Shown piece after piece: positions 22,560-32,735 of a stretch of DNA of 64,000 nucleotides. Source of the stretch: Ceraceosorus guamensis (lineage: Eukaryota > Basidiomycota > Exobasidiomycetes > Ceraceosorales > Ceraceosoraceae); assembly GCF_003144195.1 (NCBI RefSeq), contig NW_020289997.1, forward strand, positions 62,001 through 126,000, written 5' to 3'. Within the stretch, counting starts at the first letter, position 1; every line of letters begins with the position of its first letter. Both the position numbers and the translations under genes were made by a program. Under the pieces are notes generated by a model. The model was given only the letters and a program-made list of their open reading frames with translations, made no database searches and was not told where the DNA came from.

Positions 22560-24458
22560 CTAAAGGGTCTCACTATCGCTGCTGAATCCGCTTCCTACCC
22601 GAAGGCGGCGACCTTCTTTCGCGGCTACGTCGGCTCGTCCCAGCAAGATCTTTCGGATCAGGGTGTTGCTTGCGCGAGGATTGTCAAGGGTGATGTGATG
22701 ACCCGCATGAGGTACACAGAATACGCTTCCGTGCGCGTTCCCAGCATCCTTCAACCTTTGCACCGCTTCCTTTCCTCCTTGGATGTCCATCCAGTCGTGT
22801 TCTCCGTACATGAAGCTGACAGGCACTTTGATTGGCGCAATGCGGTCCACCATAGGTTTGCGGGCATAGGCGCCAGGAGCGAGCAGATGAGCGAGCGCAT
22901 ATTCCGACGAGCCTCGCGCCATGAAGATTCCGGCAGTGTAAGAGTGCATCGTGCGCAGTTGCTCGTCACTGAGCGCTCCAAACCTCCTCGAGGTATATCT
23001 GCCTGCTAGCATAGGACCAAAGAAGAAGGAATTCCTGAGCAATCCGAAAGGCGAAAAGTTGGCGTCCCACAAGGTGGTTAGGATCTGTCTTCTGCGCTTC
23101 CCGAGTCTGGGCGGGGGATTGTGTTGATATTCGCCATCGTCTGAGGCTGAGGTTCCTTCGCTGGCCTTTTTGCCAGCTGCTTCTGCTTTTTCGGCAACGC
23201 GACGTGCATCTTCTGCAGCCATTGTGGAAGTGGAAGGAGCGACATCTGCTTGTTGCGTCCGCACTTCGGCAACGACGGGATCCGGCTCGCTGTTCGACAA
23301 CTCCGTGTTGCCACTCCATTCGCGCTGCCGACTCGAATGCGTGTCGTGCTCCTGCTTGGCTTCGTTCTTGGGTGCGAACGTCTCCTCGCCCCTGTCTGGA
23401 TCTACAGATGAGGCAAACCATTCAGCTTCAGTGCACATTCAAGTTACATCCCATTCGTAAAGCAGATAATTAAGACTCACCCGCTCCTATGCCAGCAGGC
23501 GAGATCAACACCAGGCGATTGACTCGCTCGGGGTATTTGAGAGTGTACGCAATGCTCAAGTATCCTCCCAGGCTATGTCCCACCAAGGTCATCTTCTCCA
23601 GTCCCATTACTTCTCTCCAATCCTCGAGACTATCAGTGAAGAAGGACTCAGCTGCTTCAACTCTCGTATCCGTATTTGCCTGAGCTGACTTGGGCACGTC
23701 AAACGGAACGCGTGCAGAGCGACCCATACCGAGCCAGTCGAGCGCATACAGGCGCGAATTTGGATGCTGCGAAATAGCTTCTAGGTTCTGAAAGTAGAAT
23801 GCAGTGCCTAGACGAGAAGATGCGCAGCAGCTCGTGGCCTCAGAGAGGGGGTTTGGAAAATGCGATGTGCGGCTATGTGCTCACCTGCTCCGTAGCCGTG
23901 TAGCAGGATGACCTTCTCTTCCGATTCTCGAGGCTGGGGCGTGCCGATCTCGAGCATGTTGACCAGACGAGGGGCCTCTTTGCGGCCTAGCCAGCTGCCA
24001 ATACCAGAAGTTGGCTTCTTATGCCTCTCTGGGCCGATATCCACTAGTCTGATGCTTCCCACCTTGCCATCCGCAGCCAATTCAGCTCCCGCAGTTGCTC
24101 TACCCGCATATCCATCGACATCCAAATCCGTGGCGTGTCCACCTCCTGACACTTTGCCCGCAGCTGCTGCATGAGCAACGTCTAGAGGAGCGTTGGGAGC
24201 ATTGTCGAGTGTCGCAGATTTGAAGTAGGGTGTGGACATGCTGTAGAGGTGCAGCTCGGCTGCGGCCGTGTCCCGCTGTACTCCGCGGAACCAAGCATTG
24301 AGAGAGGAACGCCAGGTGGTGGGGATGGGTGGCGCTTGGAAAGTGGTTGAGGCCGCCGACGCTGCGGCGGATGGTGAAGCTGCCGTGGTGGCCATGTTGA
24401 GGTATTGTTGGAGTGGTGCAGGCTTGAAGCGCTGGAGGCTGCTAAGTCGCGAAAGCAT
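22560..24458 (-). CDS. Cld1/ABHD5-type alpha/beta hydrolase, probably mitochondrial
   Basis: Lipid hydrolase or acyltransferase-like enzyme of the ABHD4/5-Cld1-Ict1 group; Cld1 deacylates cardiolipin in mitochondria. Exons (complement): 23885-24458, 23481-23807, 22560-23401; 580 residues from the ATG at 24458. The N-terminus MLSRLSSLQRFKPAPLQQYL is Arg/Ser-rich, without acids, like a mitochondrial presequence; another ATG at 24395 (MATTAASPSAAAS) would drop most of it. Motifs: VILLHGYGAG (about 182-191), YALDWLGMGRSAR, nucleophile elbow VGHSLGGYLSIA with Ser270, the YGEHDWMD acid loop, and the HHITLDNP ending near 535, the family H-x4-D motif. A Ser/Gly/Ala-rich insert before the hydrolase core and a charged Ala-rich insert near 320-370 are not conserved. 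Which lipid it acts on is inference only. Confidence 0.87.
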
Positions 24459-25455
24459 CCACTTTCGCAGATTGCTGTATGCGTATGCGAAAGGGAGGGG
24501 GGAGGCAAGTGTCGGAAGGAGCGAGGATTCTATTTGAATGGTGTTGGGAAGCCTATTGAACTTCGAGCAAGATGAAGCAGCGTCAGAAATTTGAAGAAGA
24601 GTGTTATGCAATCATCTTGAAAGGATTCAGGATTGCGTCGGTGGGGTGGATGTCACGTTACGCAAGGGCAGAAAGGACAGATGAGAGTCACGAGTCTTCA
24701 TCAGCTGACCCCTGCTGCGAGGCTGTGCGTTTTCACGCTTCACGCGTCATGTTAGGTTCAGCTGTAGGAGATCGGCTGCGATGCTCCGGCGGATCTCCGA
24801 ACGAGGTCGACGTGAGCGCGCGGGTGTACGCGGCGGCATGCCGCGGCTGAGAGACGAATGAGCTCAGCAGCAGCTGCGCGAACACGCAATCACGAATCAA
24901 ATGAGCATCAGCGAGTCGAGTCTGACTCGTGAGTCACGAGTGTGAGAGGCGCCCAAGCGGCTACTCCTCCACACTCACCAGCATGCGTAAATATATGCGT
25001 GCGTGCAGCGATTGAATATTCACCGAGCAAATGACCGCTGGCTGTCTGCATATGAGGGTGGAGTTGTGGCTTGCGTCTGTGCTGCTGGTGCTGATGCTGA
25101 CTCACGCTCGTGACTGACGCGGTACACTCGACTCGATCCATGCACTTGGCGTGATATGTGATGGTGACGACTTCTCGCGCTCGAGCCTCTCACGAAGCGC
25201 GATTCTTGCAGCACTTGTGGCTTCACAGCTTTGATTGCTCACCAGCAAGACCCATTTAGCCTTGAGCGAGCCATCTATAGCTGACGTCTATATATATTTG
25301 TATGCTGTGGCACGGTCGACAGCAGCAGCAACGGGCCTCCTCTTTCGGCCAGACTTATCAACAAGCGATCTGACGGGCTTCTTGAAAGTGATCGACCTCT
25401 ATCCAAGTATCCCACCACCCTCCTCGCTGCGACTGCCAGGCTCAAGTCTGACAAC
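24459..25455. other. Divergent promoter region, Cld1-like / SDR-like genes
   Basis: About 1 kb of shared upstream DNA. A TATATATA element at 25289-25296, preceded directly by TGACGTC, lies about 160 nt upstream of the SDR-like ATG. Motifs of the GAGTCACGAGT type cluster near 24898-24945. No gene seen. Confidence 0.5.
25289..25296 (+). promoter_or_regulatory. TATA-type element of the SDR-like gene
   Basis: TATATATA about 160 nt upstream of the ATG at 25456, with TGACGTC, a CRE-like core, immediately before it. Position and sequence fit a core promoter, but no transcription start is known. Confidence 0.35.
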
Positions 25456-26754
25456 ATGTCGCGCTTCGCAAAGGACAACGCTTCCGCCTCTCTCGTATCC
25501 CAAAGAGCTTTGGTCTCGGGCGGTACGCAAGGAATAGGCGCGGGCATAGCCCTTCGTTTCGCCCAAGCAGGAGCAGAAGTGTACATCATCGGACGCAACA
25601 AGGAAAAGGGAGAAGGTGTGATCAAGCAACTGATCGCTGCTACCGAAGAGCTCAAGAAGAGGAATGGCGAATCGATCCAGGTGGACGCGCAGCACGCCTT
25701 CTTCAAAGCCGACTTGAGCGATGTAGGAGAGATCAAGAGGGTGATTGACGAGGTGCAGCAGAGAGCCGGCAGCAAGGGCATCGATTGGGTGGTGCAGTGC
25801 CAAGGTGCGTGGCGGCGACGTGAGGTCGAGATGAGGCAATCACAAGTTGCGCCTCTTGATCTGCTTGCTCGCTGACTCGCCGCATCCTCTTGTGCTTACT
25901 TTTGCTGTACTATGATCGCAAGGCGGACCGCCAAACGGACGCTACGTTCCAACGCCTCAGGGAAGAGATTTCGGCTGGTCGGTTCAGGTGCTGTCCCGCT
26001 TCGCCATCGCGCACCTTCTCACTCAGAAAAAGCTGGTCAAGAGGGGCCTCTTTTTCATTGCTGCTCCTGCCTCAGGAGGCTCCAAGCCTTTGGACACGGA
26101 TGATTTGGACTTCACCAAAGCTCATCAGCAGGGCACGTTCAAGGATGGGTACTTGTCCATTTATTACCAGGGTCGAAGAGACTCCAGCCAATTGGACAGT
26201 GTGACTCTGGTAAGCCATTATTTGCTCGCAAACGGGAACAGTGACTGAGCATCGAGGCTGCGTCGAGCTCACCCTCTCCACATGTTTCATGTATCGGTCT
26301 CACGCAGAGCTTGGCCGAGCGTCAACCTAACCTCGCCGTAGCGCACCTGTTCCCAGGCTTTGTCAGCACAGACGCTTCAAGCAACTCCAAGTTGCCGTTT
26401 CCCATTCCTCAAATTTCCCACTTTCTTGGCCCATGGGTTGGACAAAAGCCCGGACCAGGAGGCTATGCTGAGGCCCCTGTCCACCTGGCGGCACATTCCG
26501 AGGGTGCGTGGGCACGCTCCCTACAGACCTCGAGTCTGTCTACGTACCCGCCTCGCATTGCACCAGTGCTGACTTTCCTCCCTGCTCAAACATGCTCACC
26601 TCCAAATTTGCTGCCGGCAGGACAAAAATTCCTTCGTCTTGGAGAGGGAAACTTTTTCAACGAACGTTTGAAAAGGCTCGAGCCTAGCACAAACGTGCGA
26701 GAGAAGAGCGTCCGCGAGAAAGTGTGGAGCAAGTTGGAGTCCTATCTCCAGTGA
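25456..26754 (+). CDS. Atypical short-chain dehydrogenase/reductase-like protein
   Basis: Rossmann-fold SDR-like protein; reaction unknown. Exons: 25456-25804, 25923-26209, 26308-26503, 26621-26754; 321 residues. The nucleotide-binding loop ALVSGGTQGIGAGIALRFA (about 18-36) and YIIGRNKEKG are classical. The position that normally reads NNAG is instead VVQCQGGPPNGR, as in a fungal subgroup of degenerate SDRs. Later blocks are SLAERQPNLAVAHLFPGFVS and the C-terminal KFLRLGEGNFFNERLKRLEP. I do not find a clear catalytic Tyr-x-x-x-Lys where it should stand: the matching stretch reads KDGYLSIYYQGRRDSSQLDS. The protein may bind NADP(H) without classical SDR catalysis, which is inference. Introns are 118, 98 and 117 nt, longer than most here. 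Confidence 0.85.
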
Positions 26755-27204
26755 TTTTCACATCAGCTTCCAACAGACCTTGTCAGCTTGCCATCAAAGA
26801 CGAGCGCGTGGCCGCCAATCACGCAATGGCCTTACACCAACTCTTCTCTCGGCGCCCTTCCGTCCGAACGTGTTCGACTCTGAAGCGTACTGTACAGCGT
26901 CGTCGAACGCACTGCGATTTGCTCTAATCGAAAAGTTGTGTTTCTCTGACGAGCGGCGATGCGCATCGTCTTGTCGAGATCGACTCTGGCGAATCGATCG
27001 GCTTGTGTAGTAATCATGATACAGTGTGAGTGCTTAGGATTGATATGAAATGGGAATCGCTGGTGGTTCGCGTGAAGTAAGATGTTTACTTCTAGGCTCG
27101 CGAAGGAGCATTCGCGCATGATTCGTCCCTCGCAATGGGCAGCGGAGGCCTCTGCTCCGCGAAGCGCGGGCGCAGCGGCTCCTGGCTGCGATCTCTGTAC
27201 GTGT
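26755..27204. other. Convergent 3' region
   Basis: 450 nt between the SDR-like stop (+) and the stop of the Cys-rich unknown gene (-). No gene seen. Confidence 0.5.
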
Positions 27205-30200
27205 TCAATTTCGCTGTCTTTTGTGGTTCAAAATGATCCTCTTGCTGCTACCGCTGGGTCTTTGGTGCGCGAGTCGTGCTTCGTCGGCTTCGCGCTGAGC
27301 TTTGGCGCTCGTGCGATCCTGGAGCGCAGAAGTGGCACCATCGTCTCTTGCATCAGTCTCCCGATCGACCTCTGACGGGAATGGTGCTCTGCTCTTCTCG
27401 CTGACCACCGAATCGGACTGGCTGCTGGAAGACGTGGGGACAATTTCATCAGGAAGCTCCGGTACACTTCGAGGCTGTGTCCAGCTTCCAGATGCTTCGA
27501 CTCCAATGGGAGGTGTGGAGTGATCTTCGAAAAGCAACTCGGCGACTGGTGTCTCTGGTAAATCTGCCATGGGGAGGATGATGTCGTCTTCGTTCATGAC
27601 GTCCTCGTCAGAATTACAAGCCTCCTCAATACCAAAAAGGTCGCCAGGGCCAGAGCCTGCAGATGATTGCGCCGCGTCTCCTACTTGCTCCAGAAAAGCT
27701 TGCACCTCAACGCAGTCGGGGTTCACTCCGTCGCTCACTTCTGTGTCCTCCTCTTCTGCCTCCCTCTTGCGCTTGCCGCGGGCGCAGATCTTGCAATCGC
27801 ACTCTTTAAGGGGCTCAATAATCTCGTCCCAGAGACTCATAATGCCCAGACTGGTCGTGCGACCAATGTCCCTCGCTGAAGCAGGTACGAGCGGCACGCT
27901 TGCTGGCTCGTCGGTACTGTTGCGAGCCGATACTCGTCGACCAGTGGCCCAGAGCTGTTTTTGCCGGAGAGAGGCAAGAATGTCGTCCAATTCGAAGGCA
28001 AAGAGGTCAATTGCAGCTTGCGTCTCATCTCGACTCGAGTTCTTGATGAATTTGGCCAGATTGAGCAGAGCGGGTCGGATAAGCTCTCTGATTACGTCTC
28101 TTAGCCAGTACTGCTCCGCAATTTGCTGCAGGCGCGGAGGCATCGGGGGAGGAAGCGTCATGACGATGCGGAATCCGTCGTCTGCTTGAACGCGCGCTGC
28201 AAACTTCGCATTCAGCCTTGGCGCGCCACAATTGCGAGGATTGTTCAAATCGAGATCGTCTGGCTCGATCGGCATCCCAGACAAGCATCCTTTGTGATTC
28301 TTTTGTTGCAGAGCTGCTTCGCGAACGGACATCCAGATACCTGCGGCATGAAGAGATGATTCGTCAGCTGCGTGTCGATGTTAGCCTGGATGAGCTGATG
28401 ATCGACCTACCACCACGCGCTACTTGCGAAAGATATTCGTACACAGACTCGCGGATCGTGCGCTCCTCTTGCTCTTCGTCCAGCTCACGAGGTAGAGCGC
28501 TAAACAGTAGCCGCTGCATGTCGTCGATGGAAGGGCACCGTGCCGACCTGCCATTCTCTGTGAATACGAGGCTGTTCCTGTACTGGTCCATCAAGGAGTG
28601 ATACACAGTCGAGAAACCAATGCGCCTGATTCTTGTAAGCATCCACCTAAAGTTTGATGTCCTTGCCAGCACAGCTTTCGTTTCGAACCATGCATGCTCC
28701 CAAAGGTGCCACAGATCTCCGGCATCGCCCGGTCGGGTTTCAACAAAGGCCAGGACAATGTTGCGCTGTTCGTTGACCGCAGACTCGTTGAGCAACTGAA
28801 GGGTACTTGCGTAGTAGTCAGGCCATCTCGTGTAGCAGTAGAGCCAATACTTCAAAGCAGGCGGCAGGAAGAGCGGATGATTGTCAATAACAGAGCTTGG
28901 GAAGCGTCTTTATAGACTTACGTTCGACGCAACTTCTTCCGCAGCATCGCTGGCAGACCAATCGCCCCAATTAATGTACCTCATCGCAGGGGCATGAATG
29001 AGCGCGGACGAGCCGCGAAGTAGGATGCCTAGGTGCTTCCAGCTGCGTGTAGGCTGGAGTCAGCACGTCTCGAACATCCCCATCCGCTGTACTGAAGCTT
29101 ACTTACCTTCGATTCAAGGCTTCTTCAAGAGCCTTCTTGCGACAAGCCCCGCATGCATTACCCATTTGATTTGTTTCATTTTCGAATGCCTCATCATCCC
29201 CGGTTTGGACGATAGCGCAATTTGCATTCTTGCCTCCCTCGTCGAAGCACTTCCAGCAAAGCGCGCGGTGACGGGGAGGATTATGCACTGACTTGACAAT
29301 GTATGAGTGATTGTTGCACATGGGCACCCATCCGAACGCAAATGATGGTCTTCTGCGCCCCTTTGACGATGTGATCCGATCGTTCAAGTAACATGGCACG
29401 CAGATATCGCGTAGCTTGCTGTAAAATCGCTCAAAGGGCTGTTCTGTCGGCTGCATTGGGGGGCCTGGGAACTGAAAGAACACCTCTCCAAGCTGCACCC
29501 AAAGAGACGAATTTTTGACTGGAGACTCGAGGACATACCGTGCGTCAGTGTTATTCTAATATGAGGCAAGTCAGGAGCGCATGGACCTCACTTGCTTGAT
29601 TCCAAGAGGTGTCTAACAGCCGAAGCTGAAGCAGCCATTGCGTCAAGGCGACACCTTCCCATGCCAAAGCGTGACGTGTGAGTTTCTCGTCCAGATTGGA
29701 GACATCCATCCAATTGCCATAAACCAAGACCTCGCTTTGCAGGAACGCTTCTCGTGTCGGTATCAGCTCCAGCAAGATGAGTCCCAGCACATCTGGGCGC
29801 AACAGCGGCTCCGTCTCTGGGGTAGGCTCTCTGCTGCAGCATCTCGTCTTACCGCTCGCTACAATGCTCTTGCCACGTAGTCTTTTCGTGTCGCCTTTTC
29901 TCGACAGCGAGACAGGGACCTTGAGACCCGCTTCCTGGGCACTGGCAACGTCGTGTGGGTCGGGAATGGGCACAAGCTCTGCAGGCGAGCCGGCTTGATC
30001 ACCTTGCTGTTGGCAGAAGGAGCCGCCGGTGCCGGAAGGGCTCGCAATTCCAGCCGGAATCGGCATGAAGCGTGGAGGCGTCGCGACAGCGGAGCTCTTT
30101 GTCTCAAGCTGCATGGTTGCACATGGCGCTGGATCTTGCACACTTTTGTTCGGGTCTGATTCTTGCGGCACGCTGATCCTTTCGGAGCGCTCTTGGGGAT

Positions 30201-30465
30201 CTTCCAGTCGAAATTTTGACCAGCCAAGATCCGGATTAGAGTTTGAGTCTTCTGCTGGCGGGGATCTGATGGCTCGAGGTGTGCAATAGCCTTCGTTGGG
30301 GCTGCTGCTATTGCAGGTGTCGACTCGGCCGCGCACTGACTCGTCTTCTCCACTACTTCCGCTGGTATCGCCTGGGACTGTCTGTCTCACTTCTGTGCGT
30401 AGGTGGACTTTGGCGGATGCTGGGGCGTCGAGCTGCATCTCTCCAGGAAGATTCGAGCTGCTCAT
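27205..30465 (-). CDS. Unrecognised 993-residue protein with a Cys-rich middle
   Basis: I do not recognise this protein. Exons (complement): 29592-30465, 29107-29518, 28922-29042, 28411-28849, 27205-28340; frame and splice sites are consistent throughout. Residues 1-230 are Ser/Pro/Gly-rich and disordered. A structured part follows: VLGLILLELIPTREAFLQSE, then (about 292-430) a region rich in Cys and His (CVPCYLN, MCNNHSYIVKS, ALCWKCFDEGG, NACGACRKKALEEALN) that looks zinc-binding. Next comes an aromatic helical block (YWLYCYTRWPDYYASTLQLL, DLWHLWEHAWFETKAVL), a second conserved-looking block (FRIVMTLPPPMPPRLQQIAE), a CDCKICARGKRKRE motif, and an acidic, Ser-rich tail ending in a basic IILNHKRQRN. 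No signal peptide or membrane span. The paired CxxC motifs and basic clusters suggest a nuclear or nucleic-acid-associated role, as inference only. It shares a 2.3 kb upstream region with the importin gene. Confidence 0.8.
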
Positions 30466-31772
30466 GCTGACCAGCGATCTCTCGCCTCCGTAGCAGCCCA
30501 CGATCCAAGTTGTCTGGCAAAGACGACCTGGCGGTGCTGACCATCTAGAACCCAGCCAAGCCGAAGCATAAGGTGAAGATTTGGTGATTTCCCGAGTTGC
30601 GAGCCCCCGCGACGAGCCACGCGGTATGCACAGCGGACAGAGCAGTTCGAGAATGAATGTTGAGGAGGAGCAGGAAGGAAGCAACGAAGCAGAGTTGCTC
30701 GCAAATAAGACCGCGCCTTTCTGGCCAGCCGCTTATTTGCGCCCTCTCAGTGGAGTTGACGCCTTGCTCTGCAACGGAGGTGGCTTTTCCAGCTATCGCG
30801 TCCAGATCAGCACACTAGGAGGTGCAGGCCATCAGTTTCCTGGCCGGGAGTCCCGTCTTGAGTCACTAGTGAAAGCTCTGGAACGTCGTGATTCACGTGA
30901 TTGGGCTTGATGATTCGAGGTGGACCTTTGAGTCTCGGGCCTTACCTGAGCCGGTCCTGCTATATAGTCACCAATGTAGTCTTGACTTGACGACGACGAG
31001 CCACGCTGTCTCTGCGGATTGGCTCCGGGGTTGACCGCAAATAATGTGCCAGCCGCGAGCGAATGTCCGCTTGGCCGCCGTTGTTTGACTTTTGGTCGTC
31101 ACAATCTTCTGCTGTTGATGGGCAAGAAGCGGGTGGGCTGAATCTCTTCTCGCACATCGGACGCTTCACATGTCGTCGCCGAAGCTGTGCACGGGCGACA
31201 ATTAAATGACGCGCTGATTGCTTGAACCAAGATTAGCATTCACGATTCGTGATTTGATTCACAGATTGGAAGGCCAGCAGACTGCCCAATTCACGATCGT
31301 GCAGACAAGCTCGCCCAATCTTGAATGCAGCAGCAGCCATCATGAGAAGAGAGAGTCACGAGTGAGTCACGTACAAGTGCGTGCGCACGCAGACAAATAA
31401 GTCGTGACATCTATGCGACACTTTGAGTCGCCAGTGGGCGCAGCCGATAAGTCGAAGCTAGCAGTCTCTCTCACCCCTTTGGCCGGCGAGCAGTGGCGCG
31501 TGTTTATTGCAGCGTGTCTTGCACGCGCGACTATACCAATCATTCGTGAATTTAGGTATATAGTTGCTGGGAGTAGAGGACCAGCAAGCCTCGAATTCTG
31601 CCGTGCGCCTATACTGCTGCTGCTATATAGAGCTGATATGAACGACCAGCAGCAGCAGTTGCGGGTGTTCCTCATCTACACCTGAGTCATACTCACACCA
31701 TGCTGATGAGACTTCTGCTGCAATTAAGCCGCGACATTCCAGCATGGCAGATGCAGCATCGCGCGCCCCTTC

Positions 31773-31828
31773 GTGATTCGTGATTCGTGATTCGTGATTC
31801 GTGATTCGTGATTCGTGATTCGTGATTC
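31773..31828. repeat. GTGATTC minisatellite, 8 perfect tandem copies
   Basis: Eight head-to-tail perfect copies of the 7-bp unit GTGATTC, flanked by partial units. The same word, alone or as an inverted pair, is scattered through other intergenic stretches of the window, so the array looks like a local expansion of a dispersed motif. Confidence 0.95.
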
Positions 31829-32298
31829 GTGGGCAGCTTGACTTTGACTGCTCCAGGTCTACGTGGCTGTTCTTGTACCATGCTTCATCTTGCACAATCC
31901 ATCTTGTCCAAAGGGATCGATCGAGGCGAGTCAACAATCACGTAATGTGAATAGCAGTCACAGTTGCGTATGCGCGTGTGATGATGGATTCGTTGTTGCT
32001 ATTGCGCATCTCGTCGCGGCGCTGCGTGGGGTGGGTCAGACGGAACTGCAAGCGTCTCAGGTCTGGCTACACATAATGTTCTCGATTTTCTTTTACTACG
32101 CGCACGGACTTCAGGCAACATTACAATGTGAATCTTGAATCTTGAATCGTGAATCAAATCACGAGCACAGACTCAAGGATCCTGCTGCATGCTCGCCCGC
32201 CACGCGCGAGACGAAGCAGCCGTTCATCCGCCGCCGCGTTTGCACGCGTCGGTGTGACAAGAATTTTCAGCTCTCGATTGGCGCGCGCTGCTTGCATT

Positions 32299-32323
32299 GC
32301 TGCTGCTGCTGCTGCTGCTGCTG
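32299..32323. repeat. (CTG)n microsatellite
   Basis: About eight consecutive CTG (GCT) triplets in the non-coding region upstream of the importin gene. Confidence 0.85.
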
Positions 32324-32735
32324 TTGGACTTGACTGCAAAAATTACAAGGGCTTTGCAGCATGCGCGGGCACAGAGGCCCCCCGGCCACCAGAGCAGTCG
32401 TGAGTTTTTTCAAAAGACATCGCAGCATTCACAGCATTCAAGAGAAGAAGCACATTTGACCAACTCAGGAATGCTCACCCTTGTTCGCCAACACCACCCG
32501 TCCACAAATAGCAGCCTCTCGTCCTGCGAGACTCTTCATACATTCGAGAGCCTTCGCACACTGTTCCCTAGTATCTCTTGAGGAGCACTTTACGAATCTG
32601 AGACGTCTCTTCGCCCCCCGTCAGCACACCAACGCGTCGAATCACGCTCCATTATCATCAATCCTCGCCTGATACGTCCCCGTCACCACATATACCCAGC
32701 TCCGACGTGATCAATCAACGCTACAGGTCGATAAG

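Larger units (their letters stand above)
30466..32735. other. Divergent upstream region with minisatellite
   Basis: 2.3 kb between the starts of the Cys-rich unknown gene (-) and the importin gene (+). Contains the GTGATTC array (31773-31828), many related GATTCGTGATT/ATTCACGATT copies (about 31240-31265 and 32128-32165), a CTG run (about 32299-32323) and a pyrimidine-rich leader before the importin ATG. No gene supported. Confidence 0.6.

Noticed and set aside
13479-26754. A metabolic gene cluster (two hydrolases, dioxygenase, SDR)
   Set aside because: The genes are separated by ELG1 and long spacers, face both ways, and lack a synthase, transporter or pathway regulator.
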